This document shows positions 1-8,087 of a DNA stretch of 18,709 nt, in pieces; within the stretch, counting starts at the first letter, position 1; every line of letters starts with the position of its first letter. The notes under the pieces were generated by a model. It did not search any database, was not told the origin of the DNA, and saw only the letters and a program-made list of their open reading frames with translations. Source of the DNA: JAUXFK01 sp034189035 (lineage in GTDB: Bacteria; Desulfobacterota; UBA8473); NCBI GenBank assembly GCA_034189035.1, contig JAXHVA010000083.1:1-18709 (forward strand), given 5' to 3'. The position numbers and the translations under genes are program-made.

Positions 1-334
1 TTGGAATCTGTCAACCCGCCGCCTGTTGTGAGACAGTGAAGGTGGGGATGCAAAAGGAGGGTCTTGTCCCATGTGTGGAGCGATGCAATGATGCCGGGCT
101 TTGCTCCGAGGTATTTGTTGTTGCCGAGGAGTTCAAAGAGGGCGTCTGTGGCGCTTGTGAAGAGTATATCGGTCATGACCTGTACGTTGAGAGGCCATAA
201 AAATCGAAGCTTGTCGGATATCGTGAATATCACGTGGTAACGATCGTACCCTAAAAGCCGGGCTTTCTGTTTGTCAAGCCATCTTGATAAGCGTCGTATC
301 CTGTGTCGAATATCTTCTGTATTGTCGCTTCCAT
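1..334 (-). pseudogene. IS91-family transposase, N-terminal part, internally deleted; continues past left edge
   Basis: Read on the minus strand, a start near 334 (alternative in-frame ATG at 376) gives ATIQKIFDTGYDAYQ, the usual opening of one IS91 transposase group. At about position 284 the reading frame jumps to RWLDKQKARLLGYDRYHV, followed by segments such as VMTDILFTSATDALFELLG, YLGAKPGIIASLHTW and HPHLHCLTTGGGL, which runs off the window. HPHLHC carries the His-hydrophobic-His pair of the HUH nickase. In intact relatives roughly 60 residues, including the cysteine-rich zinc-binding domain, separate the two blocks; here they are missing and the join is out of frame, so the gene should be dead. 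Family assignment rests on recognised sequence blocks. The far C-terminal half (catalytic tyrosine) is outside the window and its state is unknown. Confidence 0.8.
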
Positions 335-421
335 TAAGACCTTATCTCGCTGTTGTCGTGACCTTTCTATTACCATCCCCCGCGCTAGCAGGTCTGTTCA
401 ACAATGACTTAACCGAGTGTC

Positions 422-985
422 CACCATTTCATAGTAGGATCAGTGTTAGTTGGCAAAGACAAAGACCATTGGCTCGACAAAAAGTATGTTTTCAGACAAT
501 TCAGGCAGGAGAAAGAGAAGGTGATTGTCAAATGCCGAGAGTTTGTGCAATAAGGGATCCAAAAGGGACATCGTCCGGATTTAGTGGGAGGTGGATTAAC
601 CCGGAGTCTTGGAGGATGTTCACAGGTATTGAGCCTGAGACAAAAGAACGAGAAGATTCCCTATGATTCAAGGATACTGGGCAGCGGAAATTTTGTACGA
701 AAGATTTTGGAAGATACGGACAAAAGACTTGAGCGTCAGTTACAGTATCACAAAGGGAAGGAAGCAGTAGATAGCGTAATAGAAAGGATATGTAAGAAGC
801 CCAGGATTAGGGAGTCAGAACTCCAGGAAGGTGGAAAGAGACGAGAGGTCAAGAAAACAAGAAGGAAAATTGCATATTATTTGAGCAGAGAAATGGGGGT
901 GACTTTAGCGGAGATAGCACAAAATATAGGAGTAGGCACTTCTGCGGTTTCGATGACCCTGAGACAAAAGGAGGCCGAAGAATAA
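422..985 (+). pseudogene. Y1 (IS200/REP-type) transposase remnant with DnaA-like C-terminal HTH
   Basis: The frame that ends at 985 can be followed back to about 422. It reads VLVGKDKDHWLDKKYVF, then VIVKCREFVQ, a TAA stop at 551-553, then GIQKGHRPDLVGGGLTRSLG, YDSRILGSGNFVRKIL and a terminal helix-turn-helix (EMGVTLAEIAQNIGVGTSAV). This is the C-terminal half of the Y1 transposases that carry a DnaA-domain-IV-like DNA-binding tail. The N-terminal HUH/tyrosine catalytic domain is absent: its place is taken by the IS91-type remnant reading the other way. An ORF starting at 584 is open to 985, but it would encode only the DNA-binding end and has no convincing ribosome site. It ends about 30 bases from the stop of the convergent MFS gene. 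Confidence 0.8.
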
Positions 986-1014
986 TATGTGTACAGGGTG
1001 TACCCAACAGTAAA

Positions 1015-2184
1015 TCAATTGTCCTGCATTATCCTAGATCTGTAAATCGCAAGACCTGCTAAAAGAACGAGACCTGCAACTAAGAAGATTGCCCGAAAGC
1101 CTGCCCATTCTCCAATATAGCCTAGTGTAATAGACCCAATGAATACCCCGGCATCGATCCCTCCGGTGAATACCCCAATGATCTTTCCCCGAATGTTAAT
1201 CGTTGCGTTCCGGACGGCCAGAGAGTTTAGACATGGAAAGAGGAAACCGTGACCGAAACCAGAAATCATGCCGGAGAGTACCAATACCAAGGATCCTCCC
1301 AAAGAGGTCAATATCAGAAGGCCTGTACCTGTCAGAATCAGGGCATATGGAATGATCTGCTCTTCCCCGACTCTATCCGCAAGTCTACCACCAAGAAACC
1401 TCGTTATCACGGCAGCTGAAGAATAAAAGATAAAGTAAAGGGAGATCAATTCGATATTGTGTTCCTTGACAAATGGGGCGACAAAACTGCTGGAGGCTGC
1501 CAAACCGAAACCAAAGAGCAGTGCGAGCAATGCCACTGTAAAGACCCTTCTTTGAATAAGTACCGAGAAGAAGGACTGAGAAGCTTCATGAGGGACATGA
1601 ATATATGATTCGGGAAGTCGGAGATGGAGAAGAAGGCCGAGTGTAGCCAGTCCACTGGCCGTGAGAAAGAAGACAGAAAAACCGAATGTCTGGACGATTA
1701 TCTCAGCAATTACAGGTCCGATGGCAAGCCCAGTAAGGCCTGTGACACCAAACATGCCGACCCCTTCATTCAGACGCTTTGCAGGGACAATATCAGAGAT
1801 GAATGTGAATGCGGATGTGAAGCAGATGGCCAACCCAACACCGTGTAAGAATCTGATGAGGATGAGAGGGAGATAAAATCTGGAGAGATTTCCTTGAAAG
1901 AAGAGGTATATAAGAGGCAGCAGGCTCATGGCAAGGCAGCCGATAGTGTAACTTCTCTTCCGTCCTATACTGTCGACCATTTGAGAGATCCAGGGACGGC
2001 ATAAAACAGAGGAAAGGGCAAATGCCCCCATAATGATTCCTATATCTGCTTTAGAGCCCCCATGATTGGTGATGAAAAGAGGGAGAAGGAAAAAGCTGCT
2101 GAAGCTCGAGACTGTAAACAGATTGGCAAAGGCCATCAGGATAAATGATGGAGTGTAAAGCCTAGGGAGTGTACTTGAATGCAT
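1015..2184 (-). CDS. Major facilitator superfamily (MFS) transporter
   Basis: A 389-residue inner-membrane protein with about twelve hydrophobic segments, the standard MFS length. The loop between helices 2 and 3 has the family signature (RPWISQMVDSIGRKRS, about residues 63-78), and a second copy of the pattern appears after the central loop (GGRLADRVGEE). The central cytoplasmic loop lies around residues 195-210. This points to a proton-coupled efflux or uptake carrier; the substrate cannot be assigned. The start at 2184 (ATG) gives a normal MFS N-terminus, although the ribosome site is weak (AGG about 8 bases upstream). A strong hairpin with a T-rich tail lies about 85 bases upstream on the same strand. 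It is divergent from the methyltransferase gene and convergent with the transposase remnant. Confidence 0.85.
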   Translation of the reverse strand: MHSSTLPRLYTPSFILMAFANLFTVSSFSSFFLLPLFITNHGGSKADIGIIMGAFALSSVLCRPWISQMVDSIGRKRSYTIGCLAMSLLPLIYLFFQGNLSRFYLPLILIRFLHGVGLAICFTSAFTFISDIVPAKRLNEGVGMFGVTGLTGLAIGPVIAEIIVQTFGFSVFFLTASGLATLGLLLHLRLPESYIHVPHEASQSFFSVLIQRRVFTVALLALLFGFGLAASSSFVAPFVKEHNIELISLYFIFYSSAAVITRFLGGRLADRVGEEQIIPYALILTGTGLLILTSLGGSLVLVLSGMISGFGHGFLFPCLNSLAVRNATINIRGKIIGVFTGGIDAGVFIGSITLGYIGEWAGFRAIFLVAGLVLLAGLAIYRSRIMQDN

Positions 2185-2268
2185 TTACAACCTATGAGTC
2201 TTGAGGAAAGCACTCTTTACATTGACCGACTCTTACGGATCTTATCTAAAAAAGACAACGACGAAAAC

Positions 2269-2303
2269 AAAACCCCGCTTTCACCTTTTATAAGCGGGGT
2301 TTT
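2269..2303. terminator. Strong rho-independent-type hairpin between divergent genes
   Basis: Perfect 12-bp inverted repeat AAAACCCCGCTT / AAGCGGGGTTTT (2269-2280 and 2292-2303) with an 11-base loop. The minus-strand transcript would continue TTTTGTTTTC after the stem and the plus-strand transcript TTTTGTAC, so it could work in both directions, better on the minus strand. No gene ends here: the MFS gene starts at 2184 (-) and the methyltransferase at 2576 (+). It may insulate the two, act in the MFS leader, or be left from a lost gene. The rest of 2185-2575 is AT-rich and holds only the plus-strand promoter listed separately. Confidence 0.8.
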
Positions 2304-2442
2304 GTACTTTAAACAATTTTAGCGTGTCATGTTAACTGAATTGTCGATGAAAAGCAAGAAAACATCGTATATTTTTTTGGGTTGTAGTCGTTTCAGTGAT
2401 GAATAATATAATATTTTGGATTATGGATTCAGGGATCTCTCT

Positions 2443-2471
2443 TTGACAAAATGACTCAAAAATGTTATTAA
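2443..2471 (+). promoter_or_regulatory. Sigma70-type promoter for the methyltransferase gene
   Basis: TTGACA (2443-2448), a 17-base spacer, then TATTAA (2466-2471). The -35 is a perfect consensus and the -10 matches four of six positions. Predicted start is near 2478, about 98 bases before the ATG at 2576. Confidence 0.65.
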
Positions 2472-2575
2472 AAAGATAGCTGAAGTGTTAATTTTGCTAA
2501 TCATTTACATTAGTTTATTTTTTTATTCATGCCGTCGTACTATTCAATATGTGATATAAGGTCAAAGAGGTGGGT

Positions 2576-3331
2576 ATGGCATCAGTGGGTAAGATTCAAA
2601 GCAAAATATCATTGCTGACTGGCACATTTTCTTTCTATACTATTTACTTTTGGAATTTATTGATAGCCTTCATCAATAACATAGACCTAAAAAGTCCAAG
2701 CTCCATCCTTGATTCCTTTCGAATGATACGGCTGGTCCTTAAAGTCAGAAAATATACTGCAGTCTTTGTCCCCCGTTTGGCCTCTTTGTACAAGTTGAGT
2801 AAGGAGATCGACCGGCTGCAAGTGCCAGGCGACATCGTCGAATGCGGCGTTTACAATGGAGGCTCGTCTGCCTTAATTGCTTCGGTCTGTAGAGATTCTT
2901 CCAAGAGGAATATATGGCTCTTCGATTCATTTGAGGGACTGCCACAGCCTACTGAAAAAGATGGAGAGAAGGCCCAATCATGTGGGTGGTGGTGCCACGG
3001 CGATTTGAATAAGGTAAAAAAAATTTTCTATGATCTCCGGATTCCAGAATCCAGGGTTCGTATTGTTAAGGGCTGGTTCAACGAAACATTCCCATATGCA
3101 CAGATTCAAGATATAGCTCTTTTACACATCGATGCAGATTGGTATGAAAGCGTCAAACTCTGTTTTGATAGGTTCTATGACAAAGTCCGACCTGGGGGGG
3201 TCATTGTCATAGATGACTATGGCCATTGGGAGGGGTGCAAAAGGGCAACAGACGAATTTTTTGAATCGAGAGCCATCGATTCAAAACTGATAGAGGTAGA
3301 CTATACAGGCAGGTATTTCAGAAAGCTGTAG
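2576..3331 (+). CDS. TylF/MycF-family SAM-dependent methyltransferase
   Basis: A 251-residue class I methyltransferase of the TylF/MycF type, a family whose known members O-methylate sugars of secondary metabolites and glycans. Visible motifs: the SAM-binding loop DIVECGVYNGGSS (from about residue 86), DSFEGLP (117-123), the acidic HIDADWYES (184-192; metal and substrate region in characterised members) and VIDDYGHWEGCKRA (from about 211). An N-terminal stretch of about 60 residues precedes the core and contains a hydrophobic segment (TIYFWNLLIAFINNI). I chose ATG 2576 over the GTG at 2570 because AGAGG ends five bases before it. It stands alone, with mobA convergent 22 bases downstream, so the acceptor is unknown; a role in surface polysaccharide is a guess. 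Confidence 0.8.
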   Translation: MASVGKIQSKISLLTGTFSFYTIYFWNLLIAFINNIDLKSPSSILDSFRMIRLVLKVRKYTAVFVPRLASLYKLSKEIDRLQVPGDIVECGVYNGGSSALIASVCRDSSKRNIWLFDSFEGLPQPTEKDGEKAQSCGWWCHGDLNKVKKIFYDLRIPESRVRIVKGWFNETFPYAQIQDIALLHIDADWYESVKLCFDRFYDKVRPGGVIVIDDYGHWEGCKRATDEFFESRAIDSKLIEVDYTGRYFRKL

Positions 3332-3353
3332 TCAGGAGTTTTAAACACTTTAA

Positions 3354-3941
3354 CTATTCAGACTGGTTGTCTATATCTTTTGCTTTTTCCAGATCATCAG
3401 GATAGTTGATATTGAAAAAAAGAGATTGTTGCGGATCAAAATAGCGGATCTCCTCAGTGCTGATCTCTTTGACCCGAGATTTGGGGTAAATGTCTTTTAT
3501 CTTTAGTCTGTTCGATTGAATAGCAGCCTCAATATGATTCTGGCATCTCTTTGAATAGACTGCATGGAGCGGTTGGAGACCGTCATCTGAGCGGGGAACA
3601 ACTACATCAAAGTTATCTGCTTTTGATACGACATATTCAACAAACCCTTTATTAATAAACGGCATATCACAAGCAGTTACAAAAATATGCTGGGATGATG
3701 CGTAAAAAAGGCCTGTATAAATACCGCCTAAAGCCCCTTTTTGGGGGATAATATCAGTTGCGAGTTTGAGATCAAGATGGAAATATTCAATGGGATTGTT
3801 TGTAACGATAATGATATCATCAAAGATATCCCTGAATATATAGATGATGCGATCAATTATCCTTTGACCATTGATAATTAAGAAAGCCTTGTCTTTGCCT
3901 ATCCTTGTGCTTTTGCCCCCAGCTAAGATCACCCCTGTCAA
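3354..3941 (-). CDS. mobA: Molybdenum cofactor guanylyltransferase MobA
   Basis: A 195-residue nucleotidyltransferase that transfers GMP from GTP to molybdopterin to make the MGD cofactor of formate dehydrogenases and other DMSO-reductase-family enzymes. The N-terminal GTP-binding signature VILAGGKSTRIGKDKA (residues 4-19) is complete. Also visible are KGALGGIYTGL (about 68-78) and TACDMPF (about 93-99, with the metal-binding Asp). The length is normal. The start codon appears to be TTG (3939-3941), with AAGGA about 10 bases upstream; no ATG fits the conserved N-terminus. It lies 33 bases downstream of mobB and is almost certainly cotranscribed with it. Confidence 0.92.
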   Translation of the reverse strand: MTGVILAGGKSTRIGKDKAFLIINGQRIIDRIIYIFRDIFDDIIIVTNNPIEYFHLDLKLATDIIPQKGALGGIYTGLFYASSQHIFVTACDMPFINKGFVEYVVSKADNFDVVVPRSDDGLQPLHAVYSKRCQNHIEAAIQSNRLKIKDIYPKSRVKEISTEEIRYFDPQQSLFFNINYPDDLEKAKDIDNQSE

Positions 3942-3974
3942 TGCAATACTATCCTTGTCTTCGTTTCTGGCCTT

Positions 3975-4619
3975 TTAAGAGATCATTATCTCTATCTCTT
4001 TCGGGTCTTCACAGTCCTTTAATGCGGAGACCATACCACTGATTGATCGAATCACCATATCTCTAACAAAGGTATTCAATGGGATACTTTTGCCATTAAC
4101 CCTGAGAATTATCGAGGCCCTTTTTTCCTTCTTCAGAAATCTGTCTTCTATGAGATCAACAAGGCCTTTGATATCATCTATATCCTTACACGGAAGACCG
4201 ATATCAAAGGCCTTATCGCTGGCTAGGGCGAAGAGCATATCCTTCTTTGAACACAGCAATTCTCGATTCATATCTTTGCGATACACTTCGATCTTTGGAT
4301 GACGATCGCTTTTGTACCCTTCGGATATGATTATATCCACATCTTTGATGAACCTCAGGCTGAGTTCTTTCAATGGTAAATCAGATTCCACATCTCTTAT
4401 CATAGCCATCTTATTGGGTGATGATATGATAGTAGTATGGGCTCCTGCCTTTTTATGCCGCCAACTATCCTTTCTCTGTCTGTCGATTTCGAAGTCGTGG
4501 ATATCATGCTTAACAGTGGCGATCTTATATCCTCGCTTCTTTAACTCAGGTATTATCTTTTCGATAAGGGTTGTCTTTCCACTATTTGAATTGCCGACTA
4601 TAGATACAATGGGAATCAT
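3975..4619 (-). CDS. mobB: MobB-type molybdopterin-guanine dinucleotide adapter with C-terminal extension
   Basis: A 214-residue GTP-binding protein. Walker A is at residues 9-17 (GNSNSGKTT), followed by VKHDIHDFEIDRQRKDSWRH (about 37-56) and IISEGYKSDRHPKIEVYR, the MobB core. Beyond the usual roughly 165-170 residues there is an extra domain of about 45 residues beginning RASIILRVNGKSIPLN. I recall similar tails on MobB proteins of anaerobes, with unclear function. MobB is thought to assist MobA in MGD synthesis. ATG 4619 is preferred over the longer frame from 4733: AAAGAGG lies about 8 bases upstream and the protein then starts MIPIVSIVG as in relatives; the longer frame would also swallow the hairpin at 4665-4705. 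Confidence 0.9.
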   Translation of the reverse strand: MIPIVSIVGNSNSGKTTLIEKIIPELKKRGYKIATVKHDIHDFEIDRQRKDSWRHKKAGAHTTIISSPNKMAMIRDVESDLPLKELSLRFIKDVDIIISEGYKSDRHPKIEVYRKDMNRELLCSKKDMLFALASDKAFDIGLPCKDIDDIKGLVDLIEDRFLKKEKRASIILRVNGKSIPLNTFVRDMVIRSISGMVSALKDCEDPKEIEIMIS

Positions 4620-4664
4620 TCTTTGAACCTCTTTGAATTCTTTAAATGGCTTTTGAGTTAACAG

Positions 4665-4705
4665 AGCAAAGACAATCACATTATAAAAATATGATTGCCT
4701 TTGCT
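4665..4705 (-). terminator. Intercistronic hairpin between acyl-CoA dehydrogenase and mobB
   Basis: Arms AGCAAAGACAATCA (4665-4678) and TGATTGCCTTTGCT (4692-4705) form a 14-bp stem with one G-U pair in the minus-strand transcript and a 13-base AT-rich loop. No T-run follows, so it may be an RNA-processing or stability element rather than a full terminator. It would limit or uncouple mobBA expression from the upstream acyl-CoA genes. Confidence 0.5.
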
Positions 4706-4745
4706 GAGTCCCGTTTTTAAAAAGAGAAGTCAATAGCCATTTTCA

Positions 4746-5915
4746 TTAATATTCCACTTTCACTTTTTTCCAGCCCAGACCGTCCAATGCGATAATCATA
4801 CTCGTAATATTGGAAGAGCCTTCTCCTGTCTGATACATAATCGCATCGCGGTAGAGCCTTGCCACCGGGTACTCCTCTGAGTATCCATACCCACCGAATA
4901 TCTCAACTGCAAACCGGGCAGCTTTTACACAGGTCTCTGCTGCAATATGTTTTGCGATCGTACTCTCGAAAGTGTTTCTAATCTTTTGATCAGCGAGAAA
5001 GGCAGCCTTGTACAGAAGAATCCTCGATGCCTCTGTTCCGGCTATCATATCGGCAATCTTTTGCTGGTTCATCTGAAACTCACCGATTCTTTTGCCAAAG
5101 GCTTCCCTTTCGTTGCAGTATCGAGTGCTTTCGTCTATACATGCCTGGGCAACTCCAACAGCCCCTGCAGCAACACTAATCCGTCCGAAATCTAGGGCAT
5201 TCATTGCTATTTTGAACCCATTGCCCAATTCTCCGATAAGATTTTGTTCCGGTATCCTGCAATCTTCAAATATCAGTTCACCAGTGGGTGCACAGTGGTG
5301 GCCCAGCTTGTTTTTTATCTCCTTCCTATGTAGACCCGGCATATCCTTTTCAATAATAAAACACGAGATTCCTCTGAATTTCGGTATGATCTTTGGATCA
5401 GTCTTGACATATACCACGCCTGCATCCATTATCGGAGCGTTACTGATCCAGATCTTTGATCCATTGACAGTATAGGAATTTCCGTCTTTTAAAGCTGTTG
5501 TTTGAATAGAGGCAAAGTCGGATCCGGCATTCGGCTCTGTCATAGCATTTACGCCAAAGAGCTCACATTGAATCAGCTTTCTTATATACTTTTTCTTTTG
5601 GTCTTGAGTTCCCCAATTCAGGATTGTCAAGGGACAGGTAAGAGCCTGCATATTAAAGAAATGCCTTAAAGAGGATTCTGCCCTGCATATCTCCTCTACG
5701 AGTATCGCATGTGCGACAAATCCAAGGTTTGAACCACCGTAATTCTCTGGAAATACGGACCCAAAAAACCCATAGTCTGCCATCTTTTTAACAATCTCAT
5801 CCTGGAATCTGTGTGCATGATCATCCATTGATACCTTTGGCATGATCTCTCTTTCAGCAAAGTCTCTTGCGAGCCTTTGGACTCCCTTTTGTTCCTCTGT
5901 CAAGAAAAAATCCAT
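4746..5915 (-). CDS. Acyl-CoA dehydrogenase
   Basis: A 389-residue FAD-dependent acyl-CoA dehydrogenase that introduces the alpha-beta double bond into an acyl-CoA and passes electrons to ETF. The family layout is complete: N-terminal helices (MDFFLTEEQKGVQRLARDF), the FAD-binding signature NAMTEPNAGSDFAS, the beta domain with GSKIWISNAP, then the C-terminal helical domain ending IFGGYGYSEEYPVARLYRDA and MYQTGEGSSNI. Alignment with the YEGT motif of MCAD places the catalytic base at Glu365. The start at 5915 has GGAG seven bases upstream; an upstream in-frame start at 5981 would add 22 non-conserved residues. Substrate (straight, branched, aromatic-derived or dicarboxylic) cannot be set from motifs. 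The synthetase gene ends 79 bases upstream. Confidence 0.92.
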   Translation of the reverse strand: MDFFLTEEQKGVQRLARDFAEREIMPKVSMDDHAHRFQDEIVKKMADYGFFGSVFPENYGGSNLGFVAHAILVEEICRAESSLRHFFNMQALTCPLTILNWGTQDQKKKYIRKLIQCELFGVNAMTEPNAGSDFASIQTTALKDGNSYTVNGSKIWISNAPIMDAGVVYVKTDPKIIPKFRGISCFIIEKDMPGLHRKEIKNKLGHHCAPTGELIFEDCRIPEQNLIGELGNGFKIAMNALDFGRISVAAGAVGVAQACIDESTRYCNEREAFGKRIGEFQMNQQKIADMIAGTEASRILLYKAAFLADQKIRNTFESTIAKHIAAETCVKAARFAVEIFGGYGYSEEYPVARLYRDAIMYQTGEGSSNITSMIIALDGLGWKKVKVEY

Positions 5916-5994
5916 ATGAACACTCCAGTGAAAGAAAACTGAATGGTCATTGACTTCCCTTTGGAAAAAGAGAAGTCTCAATATGCACTTAAAT

Positions 5995-7941
5995 CTATTT
6001 CGCTTTAGATATCTCTTCGATAGCTTCGGGGTTTTCTATGGATGAGATGTCCCCGACAGCCTCTCCTAGATACTTCTTTTTTATTGTCCCTCTCACGATC
6101 TTTGCAGAACGGGTCTTGGGAATGGCATTCAGAAAGAGGATATCCTCAGGTCTCAGTGTCTTGCCATGAAACTTGATAACCTGTCCTTTAAGCTCTTCTC
6201 TCAGTTCTTCACTTGGGGAATAATCGGATTGCAAAATGACAAAACACACAACGGTCTCTCCCTTTATCTCATGAGGGACGCCGATGGCAGCGGCTTCTGA
6301 TACAGCAGGGTGTTCAATGAGTGCCGCTTCGATCTCTCCAGGCCCGGTTCTCTTGCCTGCGACCTTTATCGTATCATCGGAGCGACCATGCAAAAACCAG
6401 AATCCGTCTTCATCCACATGTGCCCAGTCTCCATGATACCAGACCTCAGGCCATTTCGAGAAGTATGTTTCAAGGTAACGCTGCGGGTCTTTTAAGAACC
6501 CCTTTGTAAAGGAAGGGCAGGGCTTTTTACAAACAAGATGCCCAATTCCTCCCCGAATGGGGTTGCCATGGTCATCAAATACATCTATATCCATAGCCAG
6601 TCCGGGTCCTCCTAAAGTACAGGGCTTTAAAGGAGAGATAGGCAGGGGGGATAAGAGACAACCCACCATTTCAGTGCCACCGGATATATTGATAATCGGG
6701 GATTGCTTCTTACCGATATTTTCAAAGAACCACATATATGAATCTGGATCCCACGGTTCACCCGTGGATCCGAGTATTCTGATACTTGAAAGATCGTGTT
6801 TTTCTACCCATTCTAAACCAGATCTCTTCAGAAGACGGATTGCAGTAGGTGATATGCCCAGGGTTGTAATCTGGTGACGTTCAACCATATCCCATATACG
6901 GTCCGGATGCGGATAATTCGGTGCCCCTTCATAGATGATATGGGTTCCGCCATAGTGTTGTAAGCCGATAATCTGCCATGGCCCCATCATCCAACCAATA
7001 TCCGTTACCCAGAAGAATCGATCACTGGGTTTTGCATCAAATGCATACCCCAGTTCTTTAACTATCTGAGCAGTGGCCCCTGCGTGGGTGTGTATAGTCC
7101 CTTTGGGACGTCCAGTGGTGCCTGATGAAAAGAGGATCATTGCGAAATCCTCTGCATCCATCTTTTCCGTGTCAAATTGTCTTGACTGTTTCGGTACGAT
7201 ATCCTCCCACCATATATCCCTGCCATCGACCCATGGTATATTGGGTTTTCCAATGCGTTTTCTTACGATAATATGCTCTATGCCCGAACAAATCTTTGCA
7301 GCCTCGTCACATACGGTCTTCAGCTCAATTTGCTTTCCTCTACGAAAAGAGCCGTCTGCTGTAAAGATAACCTTTACTTCCGCATCATCCATACGGATTG
7401 CCAGGGCTTTGGCGCCAAAACCCGAAAAAACAGGGACAAAGGGTGCCCCTATCTTCAGGCAGGCCCAAAATGCCACAATAAGCTCAGGTATCATCGGCAT
7501 ATAGAAACCGACGGTATCCCCCTTTTTAATACCCAGTTCTTTCAAAGCATTCGCACAGCGGTTGGCCTCAGTGTATAGATCGAAATAGGTCCACTTTTCA
7601 ATACTGCCATCCTCTCCTTCCCAGATAAATGCCAGTCGGTTCTTGGCAAAAGGGTCCTTTGCATGACGATCCAGACTGTTGTGTGCAATATTTATCTTTC
7701 CTGCGATAAACCATTTTGCCCATTCAAAGCTCTTGGATGCATCCAAATCTAAGAGCGTATCGTATTCTTTAAACCACTCTACATTGCAGTCTTCCATCAT
7801 TGCATTCCAGAACCAGTCGATCTCATCTGTTGATTTGGATATTAACTCCTTATAATCCTTGATACGATGCTTATCCATAAATCTTTTTATATTGCTCTTT
7901 GTTATGTAATCACCGTATGGTTTCCATATGACCTCTTTCAT
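5995..7941 (-). CDS. Acetyl/propionyl-CoA synthetase-like acyl-CoA synthetase (AMP-forming)
   Basis: A 648-residue ANL-superfamily enzyme that activates a carboxylate to acyl-CoA through an acyl-adenylate. It has the long N-terminal region of acetyl-CoA synthetases, then the P-loop FSSGTTGRPKG (about 271-281), ISGGTEM (A5), WYHGDWAHVDEDG (A7), GRSDDTIKVAGKRTGPGEIE (A8 hinge) and PKTRSAKIVRGTIKK with the adenylation lysine at about 614. The long N-terminus suggests a short-chain substrate, but several pocket regions differ from classical Acs, so acetate is not assured. ATG 7941 is chosen because AAGGA lies six bases upstream; another in-frame ATG at 7965 has a poorer site. It is the first gene of a unit with the acyl-CoA dehydrogenase and perhaps mobBA, reading from the promoter at 8015-8043. 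Confidence 0.9.
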   Translation of the reverse strand: MKEVIWKPYGDYITKSNIKRFMDKHRIKDYKELISKSTDEIDWFWNAMMEDCNVEWFKEYDTLLDLDASKSFEWAKWFIAGKINIAHNSLDRHAKDPFAKNRLAFIWEGEDGSIEKWTYFDLYTEANRCANALKELGIKKGDTVGFYMPMIPELIVAFWACLKIGAPFVPVFSGFGAKALAIRMDDAEVKVIFTADGSFRRGKQIELKTVCDEAAKICSGIEHIIVRKRIGKPNIPWVDGRDIWWEDIVPKQSRQFDTEKMDAEDFAMILFSSGTTGRPKGTIHTHAGATAQIVKELGYAFDAKPSDRFFWVTDIGWMMGPWQIIGLQHYGGTHIIYEGAPNYPHPDRIWDMVERHQITTLGISPTAIRLLKRSGLEWVEKHDLSSIRILGSTGEPWDPDSYMWFFENIGKKQSPIINISGGTEMVGCLLSPLPISPLKPCTLGGPGLAMDIDVFDDHGNPIRGGIGHLVCKKPCPSFTKGFLKDPQRYLETYFSKWPEVWYHGDWAHVDEDGFWFLHGRSDDTIKVAGKRTGPGEIEAALIEHPAVSEAAAIGVPHEIKGETVVCFVILQSDYSPSEELREELKGQVIKFHGKTLRPEDILFLNAIPKTRSAKIVRGTIKKKYLGEAVGDISSIENPEAIEEISKAK

Positions 7942-8014
7942 TGTCTTTCCTTTCTGTTTCTTCATCTTATCTCGTTCTCTCTTTGAGATGGCTGGGAAGA
8001 TTCATAATATCCAA

Positions 8015-8043
8015 ATTCTATTTTATAGGTCATGTATTGTCAA
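8015..8043 (-). promoter_or_regulatory. Sigma70-type promoter for the acyl-CoA synthetase operon
   Basis: On the minus strand TTGACA (8043-8038), a 17-base spacer, then TAGAAT (8020-8015). The -35 is perfect and the -10 has five of six matches. Predicted start is near 8008, giving a leader of about 67 bases to ATG 7941. It lies back to back with the plus-strand promoter at 8059-8087. Confidence 0.7.
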
Positions 8044-8058
8044 TAGATTGTTTTTTCC

Positions 8059-8087
8059 TTGACGGTACAGGTTGAGTTATGTATTAT
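8059..8087 (+). promoter_or_regulatory. Sigma70-type promoter upstream of the CoA-transferase gene
   Basis: TTGACG (8059-8064), a 17-base spacer, TATTAT (8082-8087). If used, the transcript begins near 8094 and has an unusually long leader of about 265 bases before ATG 8359. The leader is AT-rich and has a weak hairpin at 8178-8201 (AGCTA...TAGCT with ATCAA/TTGAT inside). I see no recognised riboswitch and no other ORF in 8088-8358. Confidence 0.5.

Noticed and set aside
271..666. 131-residue plus-strand frame beginning MSSHLDKRR
   Set aside because: It runs antisense to the IS91-type remnant and then overlaps the Y1 remnant in the wrong frame; no family resemblance and no ribosome site.
2179..2319. 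Short plus-strand ORF containing MSLEESTLYIDRLLRIL
   Set aside because: It overlaps the MFS start and reads straight through the terminator hairpin; no ribosome site, so most likely chance.
4620..4733. Upstream extension of mobB
   Set aside because: It would include the intercistronic hairpin and adds 38 residues unlike MobB, whereas ATG 4619 has a good ribosome site and a family-typical N-terminus.
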